Of a stretch of DNA of 64,000 nucleotides, positions 44,764 to 53,072 are shown piece by piece. Below the pieces are notes generated by a model, which saw only the letters and a program-made list of their open reading frames with translations, did no database searches and was not told where the DNA came from. Both the position numbers and the translations under genes were made by a program. The stretch spans positions 1,021 through 65,020 of the forward strand of contig NZ_LMNF01000001.1 in the NCBI RefSeq assembly GCF_001422485.1, given 5' to 3'. Every line of letters begins with the position of its first letter. The first letter of the stretch is position 1. This DNA comes from Agreia sp. Leaf283 (GTDB lineage: Bacteria; Actinomycetota; Actinomycetes; Actinomycetales; Microbacteriaceae).

Positions 44764-44769
44764 ATGGTA
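44764..44769 (-). promoter_or_regulatory. Leaderless-type -10 box for purE
   Basis: TACCAT on the reverse strand, six bases before ATG 44757. Confidence 0.5.
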
Positions 44770-44816
44770 AAGGTCAGTTCTGCAAGAAAGCCGTTGCGGC
44801 ACGCACCAGCGGCAAT

Positions 44817-44844
44817 GGAACCTTTTTTCACCGACCGGACACTA
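44817..44844 (+). promoter_or_regulatory. Possible self-regulated ECF promoter
   Basis: GGAACC (44817-44822), the usual ECF -35 motif, lies 16 bases before ACACTA and just ahead of the sigma gene's ATG at 44851. The -10 part is not canonical, so this is tentative. Confidence 0.25.
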
Positions 44845-44850
44845 TGAGGT

Positions 44851-45447
44851 ATGGGCACAGAACTAGTGAACGAGCCGGCCCTCTGGGAGCTGGCTCGCGG
44901 TGGCGATTCGGGGGCTTTCGCCATGGTGTACGACAGACATCGCGATCGCGTATTCGGTCAGGCGTTGCGACTCATGCGTTCATCTCATGACGCCGAGGAC
45001 GTGACCGCGATGGTGTTTCTCGAGCTCTGGCGGCGACGCAAGACCGTGACGCTCGTCAACGAGACGCTGATCGGGTGGCTGCTCGTGACGACGAACAACG
45101 TGTCGCACAACTTCGTCCGCAGCATGCGGCGCTACAAGGCCGTCATCGATCGCATTCCTCCGGCCGAGCCCGATGGCACTCACGATTTCGACCGCGTCGA
45201 CGAGGAGATCGACTCCGCCCGCCGCGGCCGGAGCGTCGGCAGCGCATTCGCTCAGCTGTCTGCGAACGACCAGAACATCATCACCCTGTGCGTGCTCGAA
45301 GAGTTCAGCCTGGCCGAGGCGGCAGTCGCGCTCCGGATTCCCGTCGGCACGGTCAAATCACGATTGTCCCGCGCCAAACAACGACTATCGGCCTTCACGA
45401 CCGAAGAGATAGAACGAACCGCAATCGCCTCGGGAGGTGCGAAATGA
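44851..45447 (+). CDS. ECF-family RNA polymerase sigma factor
   Basis: 198 aa with sigma-2 (YDRHRDRVFGQALRLM, then DAEDVTAMVFLELWRR) and sigma-4 (LSANDQNIITL, then EFSLAEAAVALRIPVGTVKSR, helix-turn-helix) regions and no sigma-3. It directs RNA polymerase to a small regulon. The next gene overlaps its stop by four bases and encodes a one-TM protein, likely a regulator or sensor partner. No typical -10 hexamer is seen before the start, but a GGAACC box is, which would fit self-control. The gene lies on the opposite strand between purE and purK. Confidence 0.9.
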   Translation: MGTELVNEPALWELARGGDSGAFAMVYDRHRDRVFGQALRLMRSSHDAEDVTAMVFLELWRRRKTVTLVNETLIGWLLVTTNNVSHNFVRSMRRYKAVIDRIPPAEPDGTHDFDRVDEEIDSARRGRSVGSAFAQLSANDQNIITLCVLEEFSLAEAAVALRIPVGTVKSRLSRAKQRLSAFTTEEIERTAIASGGAK

Positions 45448-47081
45448 CTGAGACACCGAAGTTCGATCCCCAGCGCAGTGCTGCGATCCGGCACCTTCTC
45501 ATCGAGAACGTCGAGGCGGAGCCGAAGCGTCGCACGAGGCACCTCCGTGGATTGCTGGCCGGACTCATCATCACGGGTGTCGTCGCCTCCGGCTCCGCCG
45601 CCCTCGCGCTGAATCGCGACCACCTCTTCGGCGCACCCGCGGCTGCCCCGCCCGCCACGCCGACCAGCACCACCGGGCCGACAGCGTCGCCTGTGCCAAC
45701 GACCCCCTCGACGCCCGATGAGATCGACTCATCGGGCCCGGCGGTGACAGGCGACCCGATCGCGCCTCGCGATGTGCCCTCTCCTCCGAGCGGCTCGGGG
45801 TGGACCCTCGAGATGCCGCACTCGGCGGAGCCCTGTCAGGATCGACAGGCCTACACAGTCGCCGACGGGTTGGCGCTTGTACAGGTCGGGCCGATTCGTG
45901 CAGACGACAACCCGGGATGCCTCCGGACGAACGACGGAATGACCCTCTCGCTCGTCGACACCTCGTCAGGCGGACTGCTGTGGACCCGAGAGTGGAAATG
46001 GGACACCGAGATCGAAGGTCAGGGCTCGGCATACGTGGATACGTCTCTGCTCGGCACATCGGGTCGCGTGCTGGTCGACTCCCAGATGGATCGATCGGGC
46101 CCCAGCGAAGTACTCGATCTGGCGACCGGTCAGACGGTGGCACCGTTCACCCCGAGCAGCGGAAACGAGCACGTCTACGAGGTGAGTCCCGTCCCTGGCG
46201 ACTCCGGGGATGTCATCGCCACATTCCGCGAGCTCGACGACGACGGGAACCAAGCGCCCTTCGGGATGGTGAAGCGCCTCGACCCGCGCGATGCTCAGAA
46301 TCCGATCTGGAGCACTCGTGTCGAGGGAACAGACGTCTCGGCCCGGGAGGTCACCAACCAGATGACATTCACGTCACTCACCTACGCTCCGATCAGCCAG
46401 ACTCGCTATGCATCAGCCGTTCTCGACCTCACCTCCGGTTCCGTCTCGCTCCGCGATGAGCGGACCGACTACGAGTTCTTCACGGGCTACACGATCCGCC
46501 CGTCGGACTACGACGAGACGGAGGTACCGCGCACCCTGAACGGCTTCGACGACAACGGAGACGAACTGTGGACACGAGCAGTGGGGCCGGAATCGAGCGT
46601 GAGCGAAGTGCTGACGTCCTCGGTTCGCCCGGGCGATCCCGTGGACATCGGTCCGCGGGTGGGCAACGGACAATTCGTGATCGGCTCACCCTCGAGCATC
46701 AGCCTCGTCGATGGCCTCACCGGTGAGACGGTGTGGGAGACGGACGCCACAGACTGCGGCACCCTTCCGGGTGCGTATGGACAATTCGCGGTTCACCTGT
46801 CTCCTGACGGCTCTGCTGTCACGATCGGCAACGACGTCGACCGCCCCTGCCGGTTCGACTCGGCAACCGGCGCCAGACTGGCCGACTCAGCCGTTCCGCG
46901 GCATTTCTCCTCGGCCTACGGCACCGCCCTGAACTACGACATCGTCGACGGCGTCGGAACAGCAGTCGATGCCCAGACCGGGGCGGTGGTCTGGAGCACT
47001 CCTACCGACGCGTTCTGGTGGTTCTATGCCGGCGGGTATCTCGTCTACTTCGACGGCTTCACCCTGCGATCCGTCGGCTGA
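45444..47081 (+). CDS. One-TM protein with propeller-like exported domain, possible anti-sigma partner
   Basis: 545 aa from ATG 45444 (ATGA overlap with the sigma gene; GGAGG lies eight bases upstream). A cytoplasmic N-terminus of 36 residues is followed by one hydrophobic segment (about 37-58), a Pro/Thr/Ser-rich linker (65-115) and a 430-residue exported domain with repeated GLLWTREW-, GETVWET- and GAVVWST-like strands, as in PQQ-type beta propellers. The short cytoplasmic part lacks a clear zinc anti-sigma motif. Anti-sigma or signal-sensing function is inferred only from coupling to the sigma gene. Confidence 0.6.
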   Translation: MTETPKFDPQRSAAIRHLLIENVEAEPKRRTRHLRGLLAGLIITGVVASGSAALALNRDHLFGAPAAAPPATPTSTTGPTASPVPTTPSTPDEIDSSGPAVTGDPIAPRDVPSPPSGSGWTLEMPHSAEPCQDRQAYTVADGLALVQVGPIRADDNPGCLRTNDGMTLSLVDTSSGGLLWTREWKWDTEIEGQGSAYVDTSLLGTSGRVLVDSQMDRSGPSEVLDLATGQTVAPFTPSSGNEHVYEVSPVPGDSGDVIATFRELDDDGNQAPFGMVKRLDPRDAQNPIWSTRVEGTDVSAREVTNQMTFTSLTYAPISQTRYASAVLDLTSGSVSLRDERTDYEFFTGYTIRPSDYDETEVPRTLNGFDDNGDELWTRAVGPESSVSEVLTSSVRPGDPVDIGPRVGNGQFVIGSPSSISLVDGLTGETVWETDATDCGTLPGAYGQFAVHLSPDGSAVTIGNDVDRPCRFDSATGARLADSAVPRHFSSAYGTALNYDIVDGVGTAVDAQTGAVVWSTPTDAFWWFYAGGYLVYFDGFTLRSVG

Positions 47082-47088
47082 CCTCGGG

Positions 47089-48225
47089 TCAGTTCTGGAA
47101 GAAAGCCGCGGCGGCACGGGCCTCGAACACGACCTGGTCGAGGTCGTCGCCGCCCGCGGTGACGTGGCCCACCTTGCGGCCGGGTCGAGGCGCCTTGCCG
47201 TAGTTGTGGAATTTGACCGTCGGCTGGTCGGCGAAAGCGGCGGCGTAGCGGTCGGCGAGGGATCCTTCGGCCGGGCCGCCGAGCACGTTCACCATGACCG
47301 ACCAGGTGTCACGGCATCCGGTTGCGCCGAGCGGCAGGTCGAGGACCGCACGCAGGTGCTGTTCGAACTGGCTCGTGGTCGACCCGTCGATCGACCAGTG
47401 GCCCGTGTTGTGCGGACGCATGGCCAGTTCGTTCACGAGCAGGCGCTCGTCGGTGGTCTCGAAGAGCTCGACGGCGAAGACGCCCGTCACCCCGAGTCCC
47501 TCGGCGATGCTGGTGGCGATGTCGGCGGCCACGTCGGCGACCCGGCCCGCGCTGCGCGGGGCGGGCGCGATGACCTCGGCGCACACGCCGTCTCGCTGGA
47601 TCGACTCGACGACCGGCCAGAGCTGCATATCTCCTGACGGTCGACGCGCCACCATCTGGGCCAGTTCTCGACTGAAGTCGACCCGCTCCTCTGCCAGGAG
47701 CGCTCCCCCGTTGCCGTCTTCGGCGAGGGCGAGGAACCAGTCGGCCACCTCGTCGGCGTGCGTCACGACGCGCACCCCCTTGCCGTCGTAGCCGCCGCGA
47801 GGAGTCTTCACCACCGCGTGCCCGCCGTTGTCGGCGATGAACGACGCGAGCTCGTCTGCGTCGGAGACCGCGGACCAGATCGGAACCGGAACGCCCAGCT
47901 GCTCGAGCTTCTCACGCATGAGGATCTTGTCCTGCGCGTAGAGGAGAGCGTCCGGGCCGGGGTGCACGGCGTGGCCCGCTTCGACGAGCGCGCGCAGGAT
48001 CGGCTGGGGAACGTGTTCGTGGTCGAAGGTGACGACGTCGACGGTGTCGGCGAACGCCAGCACGGTGTCGCGATCGAGGTAGTCTCCCACCTCGCTGGCC
48101 GCCAGTGCCGCCGACGACCCCTCGTTCTCGGCGAGCACCCTGAGGTCGAGACCGAGGTTCACCGCCGCGGGAATCATCATTCGAGCCAGCTGACCGCCAC
48201 CGATAACACCTACGCGATAGTCCAC
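47089..48225 (-). CDS. purK: N5-carboxyaminoimidazole ribonucleotide synthase
   Basis: 378 aa ATP-grasp enzyme. GVIGGGQLARMM at the N-terminus, TPRGGYDGKGV for the ATP lid, and ELAMRPHNTGHW late in the chain are diagnostic. PurK uses ATP and bicarbonate to convert AIR to N5-CAIR, which PurE then rearranges. GTG 48225 is supported by TAAGCT ending six bases upstream. The gene ends seven bases from the stop of the convergent propeller-like gene. Upstream lies the repeat-rich gap 48238-48365. Confidence 0.95.
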   Translation of the reverse strand: MDYRVGVIGGGQLARMMIPAAVNLGLDLRVLAENEGSSAALAASEVGDYLDRDTVLAFADTVDVVTFDHEHVPQPILRALVEAGHAVHPGPDALLYAQDKILMREKLEQLGVPVPIWSAVSDADELASFIADNGGHAVVKTPRGGYDGKGVRVVTHADEVADWFLALAEDGNGGALLAEERVDFSRELAQMVARRPSGDMQLWPVVESIQRDGVCAEVIAPAPRSAGRVADVAADIATSIAEGLGVTGVFAVELFETTDERLLVNELAMRPHNTGHWSIDGSTTSQFEQHLRAVLDLPLGATGCRDTWSVMVNVLGGPAEGSLADRYAAAFADQPTVKFHNYGKAPRPGRKVGHVTAGGDDLDQVVFEARAAAAFFQN

Positions 48226-48231
48226 GCGTAC

Positions 48232-48237
48232 AGCTTA
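48232..48237 (-). promoter_or_regulatory. Leaderless-type -10 box for purK
   Basis: TAAGCT on the reverse strand, six bases before GTG 48225. Confidence 0.5.
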
Positions 48238-48254
48238 ACGAATTCGCTGTTGAT

Positions 48255-48276
48255 CCCTTCGACAGGCTCAGGGAAC
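48255..48276. repeat. Dispersed palindromic-repeat unit (single copy)
   Basis: One 22-base copy of the repeat with core CCCTGAGCYTGTCGAAGGG, here in reverse orientation. It stands alone and is followed by a run of short tandem units that look like copies of its tail. Confidence 0.8.
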
Positions 48277-48298
48277 GCGCGGGCCGGTTCGGGCGACC

Positions 48299-48362
48299 GG
48301 CTCAGGGAACGGGCGGCTCAGGGAACGGGCGGCTCAGTGAACGGGCGGGTCAGTGAACGGGC
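48299..48362. repeat. Four tandem 16-bp units
   Basis: Four head-to-tail copies (48299-48314, 48315-48330, 48331-48346, 48347-48362) of GGCTCAGGGAACGGGC; copies 3 and 4 carry one to two changes. A degenerate fifth runs into the stop codon of the small gene at 48366. The unit contains the CTCAGGGAACG tail of the dispersed repeat. Confidence 0.85.
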
Positions 48363-48365
48363 GGG

Positions 48366-48572
48366 TTAGTTCGGGCGCCCCAGGATGTCGTCGGAGTGCT
48401 GCGCCACCCAGAGCTCGGCGAGGTGCAGGTCTGCCGCCTGATGGATCTCGACCCCGTCGACCGCCTCGATGATGAACGGGCCCTCACCGTGGCCCGAGGC
48501 CTCCCGGATATTCGCCACGTGCTCGTTGCCGACCCAGACCTGTTCGAGCTTCTCGCCCTTGAATTCCAGCAT
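48366..48572 (-). CDS. Small conserved-type hypothetical protein
   Basis: 68 aa, acidic, no membrane segment and no recognised domain. The composition (LEFKGEKLEQVWVGNEHVANI at the start, alternating strands and charged turns) suggests a small folded beta/alpha protein. TAGCCT lies exactly six bases before the ATG and shares its TAG with the stop codon of the upstream PH-domain gene. That promoter and its ordered composition support a real gene. Its last codons abut the tandem repeat at 48299-48362. No function is proposed. Confidence 0.65.
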   Translation of the reverse strand: MLEFKGEKLEQVWVGNEHVANIREASGHGEGPFIIEAVDGVEIHQAADLHLAELWVAQHSDDILGRPN

Positions 48573-48578
48573 GTCCCG

Positions 48579-48584
48579 AGGCTA
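48579..48584 (-). promoter_or_regulatory. Leaderless-type -10 box for the 68-aa gene
   Basis: TAGCCT on the reverse strand, six bases before ATG 48572; its first three bases are the stop codon of the upstream gene. Confidence 0.45.
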
Positions 48585-49349
48585 CTCCGATCGGGGCTGC
48601 GACTGCTCGTCCCACCAGGGATTGTCCTGATCCGGTCGGTGGAACCGCACCGCGTGGGAGGGAACGTGCTGCGACTCGAGCAGGTCGCCGATCACCTCCG
48701 ACACCAGATCGGCACGGGGAACATCGCGGAGGACGGCGAACTCCCCCGGTCCGGTGCCGATGCGCACATCGCCGGAGCGGAACATGGCCTGCAGCAGCGA
48801 CTTGCGAACCGTGATGTCGCCGGCGCGCACCAGCATCAGCTCGCTCCGGGTGTTCACGAGCAGGCCGCGGCGCAGAATGATGCGCCTCGTGGTGATCACG
48901 TAGCGGGTGCTCAGCCACCGCACCGTGGGAACGAGGAAGAAGAGCACCGCCAGCAGCGCGCCCGCCGCGAGGACGGCCCAGTTCTGCCACTCGACGGGAA
49001 ACCAGCTCGAGAAGTACCCCGTCGCCCCCGCGACGGCGATCAGGAGGATCGTGGGAAAGAACAGGCGTCGACCGTGCGCTCGGAACTTCGCGACCACCCG
49101 CTCGGGCTCGGCAGCCTCGTCGGCCGCACCCGCGGCATCCGGTGCGCCCTTGGCCCGAGACCCCGCCCGATGCGGGGGCCGGATGCGTTCGGTCGCGACC
49201 GTCTCGCCGTACGCCGACGGCGCAGGGGCCGACGGCGCGGGGGCCGGGGGCAGCGGCCCGGAACCGTCGGCCGCGATGAGCTCGGTGGGCGCGTCGGAGC
49301 CGTGAATGAGCGCGCCGAAGCTCGGACGCGGCTGCTTCGAGGCGGGCAT
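48582..49349 (-). CDS. Membrane protein with bacterial PH domain (bPH2)
   Basis: 255 aa. The first 110 residues are Pro/Ala-rich and probably disordered. Two hydrophobic segments (about 95-115 and 122-142) are followed by WLSTRYVITTRRIILRRGLL, the characteristic opening of the bPH2 fold, and the LRDV..ADLVSEVI end. The domain would face the cytoplasm. Its function in this group is unknown. It lies next to birA in the same orientation with a seven-base gap. The composition of the N-terminal stretch is the main oddity. Confidence 0.75.
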   Translation of the reverse strand: MPASKQPRPSFGALIHGSDAPTELIAADGSGPLPPAPAPSAPAPSAYGETVATERIRPPHRAGSRAKGAPDAAGAADEAAEPERVVAKFRAHGRRLFFPTILLIAVAGATGYFSSWFPVEWQNWAVLAAGALLAVLFFLVPTVRWLSTRYVITTRRIILRRGLLVNTRSELMLVRAGDITVRKSLLQAMFRSGDVRIGTGPGEFAVLRDVPRADLVSEVIGDLLESQHVPSHAVRFHRPDQDNPWWDEQSQPRSE

Positions 49350-49356
49350 GGGCCTA

Positions 49357-50187
49357 TTAAACCTTCAGGTGGGTGATATCCCCTGCGGCCACGACGACTC
49401 TCCAGCCATCCGAGTCCCGATCGATACCGATGCGGCCCAGCTCGTCGATCTCTCGCGCGATGCCCGACACCACCTCGCCGTCGGGCAGCTCGGCCAGCAC
49501 GGGCGAACCGAGCGTGCTGCAGAGCGCCGTGACCTGGGCGTGCAGCCCGCTCCGCAGCGCGTCTCCCTCGAAGCGCACGAAGTCGCGGTAGAGGCGGGAG
49601 AGGTTGATCAGGTAGCCCGCGAGCGCCGCGTCGAGCGATGCGTGACTCACTCCGGCGATGAGAAGGGAGGTGGCCGTCGGAACCGGCAGTTCGTTCTCGT
49701 CGAGAGAGATGTTGAGGCCGGCGCCGACAATGACTCCGGTCTCGGGGATGAGCTCGCTGAGGATTCCGCTGACCTTCGCGCCGTCGATGAGAACGTCGTT
49801 GGGCCACTTGAGCGACGCGACGGGGTGGTGGTGCACGCGGGTCGCGTGGCCCACCTCTCCCTCAATGAGGGAGCGTACGACCTTGGTCATCGCGGCACCG
49901 GCCATGAGCGGCAACCAGCCCAGGCTGTCGGGCGGCAGAGTCGACCCTTCGTCGATCGGCTGTCGCAGCAGAACCGAGACGGCGAGGCACTTGCCGGCAG
50001 GCGCGGTCCACGTCCGCCCGAGGCGCCCACGTCCCTGCGTCTGGGTGTCGGTCGCGACCACCGACAGATCGGGCCAGCCCGAGGCATCCGGGCCCGTCGC
50101 GTGCTCGCGCAACGTGTCATTCGTGGACCCCGTGCGGGGAAGCCACTCGAGGCGCTCGGCGACAGCGGAACTGAGGGGCAGTTTCAT
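49357..50187 (-). CDS. birA: Biotin--[acetyl-CoA-carboxylase] ligase
   Basis: 276 aa from ATG 50187; TAGGGT ends seven bases upstream, which favours this over ATG 50193. TGSTNDTLREHA opens the ligase domain, QGRGRLGRTW binds biotinyl-AMP, and LKWPNDVLIDGAKVSGIL is the catalytic block. No N-terminal helix-turn-helix is present, so this is the short, non-repressor type. It attaches biotin to the carrier lysine of the acyl-CoA carboxylase alpha subunit at 59916. The divergent accD gene starts 129 bp upstream. Confidence 0.9.
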   Translation of the reverse strand: MKLPLSSAVAERLEWLPRTGSTNDTLREHATGPDASGWPDLSVVATDTQTQGRGRLGRTWTAPAGKCLAVSVLLRQPIDEGSTLPPDSLGWLPLMAGAAMTKVVRSLIEGEVGHATRVHHHPVASLKWPNDVLIDGAKVSGILSELIPETGVIVGAGLNISLDENELPVPTATSLLIAGVSHASLDAALAGYLINLSRLYRDFVRFEGDALRSGLHAQVTALCSTLGSPVLAELPDGEVVSGIAREIDELGRIGIDRDSDGWRVVVAAGDITHLKV

Positions 50188-50194
50188 AGGCATC

Positions 50195-50200
50195 ACCCTA
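50195..50200 (-). promoter_or_regulatory. Leaderless-type -10 box for birA
   Basis: TAGGGT on the reverse strand, seven bases before ATG 50187. Confidence 0.45.
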
Positions 50201-50303
50201 GGCGCAGCGTCGCGGCGATCCGGCAGGACGCACGGGCGAGAACCAATGGATGCGCGGCAATTTTGTAGCAATCAACCAACGGTTGGCGGCGATGGCTGGC
50301 CGG

Positions 50304-50309
50304 TAGAGT
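50304..50309 (+). promoter_or_regulatory. Leaderless-type -10 box for accD
   Basis: TAGAGT, six bases before GTG 50316. A short palindrome, CCAACGGTTGG (50276-50286), lies in the -35 area and could bind a repressor. Confidence 0.5.
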
Positions 50310-50315
50310 GAACCG

Positions 50316-51920
50316 GTGAGCGAAGACGTAACTGCACAGGCGCCGGACATGTACACCACGGCGGGCAAGCTGGTCGACCTGAAGAACAGGTACCACGAGG
50401 CCGTGACCGCGAGCGGTGAGGCCGCGATCGCGAAGCAGCACGCCAGGGGCAAGAAGACCGCGCGCGAGCGCATAGAAGAACTGCTCGATGCGGGTTCGTT
50501 CGTCGAGATCGACGAGTTCGTGCGCCACCGCACCGTGGCATTCGGCATGGAGAAGTCCCGCCCCTACGGCGACGCGGTCGTCACCGGCACGGGCACCATC
50601 CACGGGCGCCAGGTCGCCGTCTATTCGCAGGACTTCACGATCTTCGGCGGCTCGCTCGGCGAGGTCGCGGGCGAGAAGATCATCAAGGTCATGGACCTCG
50701 CCCTGAAGACCGGCGTGCCGATCATCGGCATGCTCGACTCGGGTGGAGCCCGCATCCAGGAGGGCGTCGTCGCCCTCGGCAAGTACGGTGAGATCTTCCG
50801 CCGCAACACCCAGGCCTCCGGTGTGATTCCGCAGATCTCGATCATCATGGGCCCGGCAGCCGGCGGCGCCGTGTACTCCCCCGCCCTCACCGACTTCGTC
50901 ATCATGGTCGACAAGACCAGCCAGATGTTCGTGACCGGCCCCGACGTGATCAAGACGGTCACCGGCGAAGACGTGGGAATGGAGGAGCTCGGCGGTGCGC
51001 TCACCCACAACACCGTGTCGGGCGTCTCGCACTACCTGGCGAGCGACGAGGAGGACGCGCTCGACTTCGCACGCGGCCTCATCAGCTACCTGCCCGACAA
51101 CAACCTCTCCGACCCGCCCGTCTACGACAGCGAGGTCGACCTCGAGATCACCGACGCCGACCGTCGGCTCAACACGCTCATCCCCGACTCGCCCAACCAG
51201 CCCTACGACGTGCACACCGTGATCGAGCACATCGTCGACAACGGCGAGTTCCTCGAGACCCAGCCCCTGTATGCACCCAACATCGTCGTGGGCTTCGCCC
51301 GGGTCGAGGGCCGTTCCGTGGGAATCGTGGCGAACCAGCCCAACGCGATGGCCGGAACGCTGAACATCGAGGCCGGCGAGAAGGCCGCGCGCTTCGTGCG
51401 CTTCTGCGATGCGTTCTCCATCCCGATCCTCACCCTCGTCGATGTTCCCGGGTACCTTCCCGGAACCGACCAGGAGTGGACGGGCGTCATCCGCCGCGGC
51501 GCCAAGCTGCTCTACGCCTACGCCGAGGCCACCGTTCCCCTCATCACCGTCATCACGCGCAAGGCGTACGGCGGCGCCTACATCGTGATGGGCTCCAAAC
51601 AGCTCGGAGCGGACATCAACCTCGCGTGGCCGACGGCCGAGATCGCCGTCATGGGCGGACAGGGCGCGGTCAACATCCTGTACCGCGGCGAGATCAAGCG
51701 GGCCGAGGAGGCCGGCGAAGACGTCGCAGCCGTGCGCACGAGACTTGCCAACGAGTACACCTACAACGTGGCGTCGCCGTTCCTGGCGGCCGAGCGCGGC
51801 GAACTCGACGGCGTGATCGAACCTGCGGCCACGCGCGTCGCCGTGGTGAAGGCGCTTCGGGCGCTCCGCACCAAGCGGGCGAGCCTGCCCACGAAGAAGC
51901 ACGGCAACATCCCGCTGTAG
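50316..51920 (+). CDS. accD: Acyl-CoA carboxylase beta subunit (carboxyltransferase)
   Basis: 534 aa, the length of PccB/AccD5-type subunits. [17 protein letters not shown] near the start, [34 protein letters not shown] and, later, [16 protein letters not shown] and [11 protein letters not shown] are the conserved carboxyltransferase signatures for both the acyl-CoA and biotin sites. With the epsilon subunit (54185) and alpha subunit (59916) it forms acetyl- or propionyl-CoA carboxylase. The GTG start fits the TAGAGT box. It ends before a strong hairpin shared with the convergent SDR gene. Confidence 0.92.
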   Translation: MSEDVTAQAPDMYTTAGKLVDLKNRYHEAVTASGEAAIAKQHARGKKTARERIEELLDAGSFVEIDEFVRHRTVAFGMEKSRPYGDAVVTGTGTIHGRQVAVYSQDFTIFGGSLGEVAGEKIIKVMDLALKTGVPIIGMLDSGGARIQEGVVALGKYGEIFRRNTQASGVIPQISIIMGPAAGGAVYSPALTDFVIMVDKTSQMFVTGPDVIKTVTGEDVGMEELGGALTHNTVSGVSHYLASDEEDALDFARGLISYLPDNNLSDPPVYDSEVDLEITDADRRLNTLIPDSPNQPYDVHTVIEHIVDNGEFLETQPLYAPNIVVGFARVEGRSVGIVANQPNAMAGTLNIEAGEKAARFVRFCDAFSIPILTLVDVPGYLPGTDQEWTGVIRRGAKLLYAYAEATVPLITVITRKAYGGAYIVMGSKQLGADINLAWPTAEIAVMGGQGAVNILYRGEIKRAEEAGEDVAAVRTRLANEYTYNVASPFLAAERGELDGVIEPAATRVAVVKALRALRTKRASLPTKKHGNIPL

Positions 51921-51926
51921 CCGGCT

Positions 51927-51991
51927 CGTTCCCTGAGCTTGTCGAAGGGCCCGTTCCCTGAGAAAGGGCCCTTCGACAAGCTCAGGGAACG
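51927..51991. repeat. Inverted pair of the dispersed repeat, terminator-like
   Basis: Two 26-base arms (51927-51952 and 51966-51991) are perfectly complementary around a 13-base loop. Each arm contains one repeat unit; a partial third unit follows (51991-52007). It sits between the convergent accD and SDR genes and could stop transcription both ways. Confidence 0.85.
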
Positions 51992-52013
51992 ACAAGCTCA
52001 GGGAACGATGTCG

Positions 52014-52829
52014 CTACTCCGTGGCGGCGCCCCGCCAGTCGTCCGTCGTGATGTGCGACCCGCCCTGCGGACCCATCTGCAGCATCCCGCCGTCGACGGC
52101 CCATGACGCACCGGTGACATAGCTCGACGCGGGTGATGCGAGGAAGCCGATGACGGCGGCGATCTCACCCGCGATTCCCGAACGCCCCAGCGGGATGCCG
52201 GGCCGGTGGGTCTGGAACGCGTCCTCGTCGGTCATGTCGTTCATCGGCGTGGCGATCTCGCCCGGTGCCACCGCGTTGACCGTGATGTTGTGCTGTCCGA
52301 GCTCGAGCGCGGCCGTCTTCAGCAGGCCACCGAACCCGTGCTTCGCGGCGTCGTAGGCGCTGGAGCCGACACGAGGCTGGTGCTCGTGCACGCTGGTGAC
52401 TCCGATGATGCGCCCGCCGGTTCCCTGCTCGACCATCGTCCTCGCGGCGGTCTGGATGCAGAGGAACGCGCCGTCGAGGTCGGCGGCGATCGTGTGCCGC
52501 CAGGTCTCCAGGTCCATCTCGAGGAACGGTGCGACATCCATGACCCCGGCGTTGTTGACGAAGACGTCGATGCCTCCCAGCTTCTCGATGAGCGAGGAGA
52601 TCGTTCCGGGCACGGAGTCGAGGTCGCCGGTGTCGAGCTGGGCGATGTGCGCGTCGCGTCCGAGCTCGCGCACCATGGCGGCCGTCTCCTCGGCGCCGTC
52701 CGAATCCGAATGGAAGGTGATGCCGACATCCATGCCCGCCTCCGCGAGCGCCAGGGCCGTGGCCCTGCCGATTCCCGAGTTCGATCCGGTGACGATGGCG
52801 CGGCGGGGCGAGAAGTTCGAAGTACTCAT
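52014..52829 (-). CDS. Short-chain dehydrogenase/reductase
   Basis: 271 aa from ATG 52829, which lies seven bases after TAGCGT. Classical SDR: IVTGSNSGIGRATA binds the dinucleotide, VNNAG is in strand four, and YDAAKHGFGGL supplies the Tyr-Lys pair with a Ser upstream. Glucose dehydrogenase-like and 3-oxoacyl reductases look similar, so the substrate is open. It is on the reverse strand between accD and accE, outside the usual order of carboxylase genes, and may be an insertion. The upstream side faces a large hairpin repeat. Confidence 0.85.
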   Translation of the reverse strand: MSTSNFSPRRAIVTGSNSGIGRATALALAEAGMDVGITFHSDSDGAEETAAMVRELGRDAHIAQLDTGDLDSVPGTISSLIEKLGGIDVFVNNAGVMDVAPFLEMDLETWRHTIAADLDGAFLCIQTAARTMVEQGTGGRIIGVTSVHEHQPRVGSSAYDAAKHGFGGLLKTAALELGQHNITVNAVAPGEIATPMNDMTDEDAFQTHRPGIPLGRSGIAGEIAAVIGFLASPASSYVTGASWAVDGGMLQMGPQGGSHITTDDWRGAATE

Positions 52830-52836
52830 GTATTCG

Positions 52837-52842
52837 ACGCTA
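52837..52842 (-). promoter_or_regulatory. Leaderless-type -10 box for the SDR gene
   Basis: TAGCGT on the reverse strand, seven bases before ATG 52829. Confidence 0.45.
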
Positions 52843-52897
52843 CGGCGACCCGTCGTCAGCACGGGAGGGCTTGACGCGATCTGCCTGCTCGCCGAGC

Positions 52898-52954
52898 GCG
52901 CCCTCAGCGGGCGAGCGCGCCGTCGCCGCCGGCGCGCTCGCCCGCTGAGGGCGC
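52898..52954. repeat. Large hairpin repeat, left copy
   Basis: 24-base arms (52898-52921 and 52931-52954) are perfectly complementary around the nine-base loop GTCGCCGCC. A related copy lies at 54057-54121 on the far side of the frameshifted gene, in the same orientation. Confidence 0.85.
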
Positions 52955-53072
52955 GTTCGACGGTACGCCGCTCCCCGGGAGCCTCTCCTCCCCCGCGTGA
53001 GGAAGACGTTGCTCGTGCACACCGCAGCCGCCGAGCACATGAATCGTCGCGTCAGCGCGCCAGTCTGCTGCC

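Noticed and set aside
48299-48362. Possible CRISPR array
   Set aside because: The 16-bp units are directly joined without spacers, and no cas gene is present.
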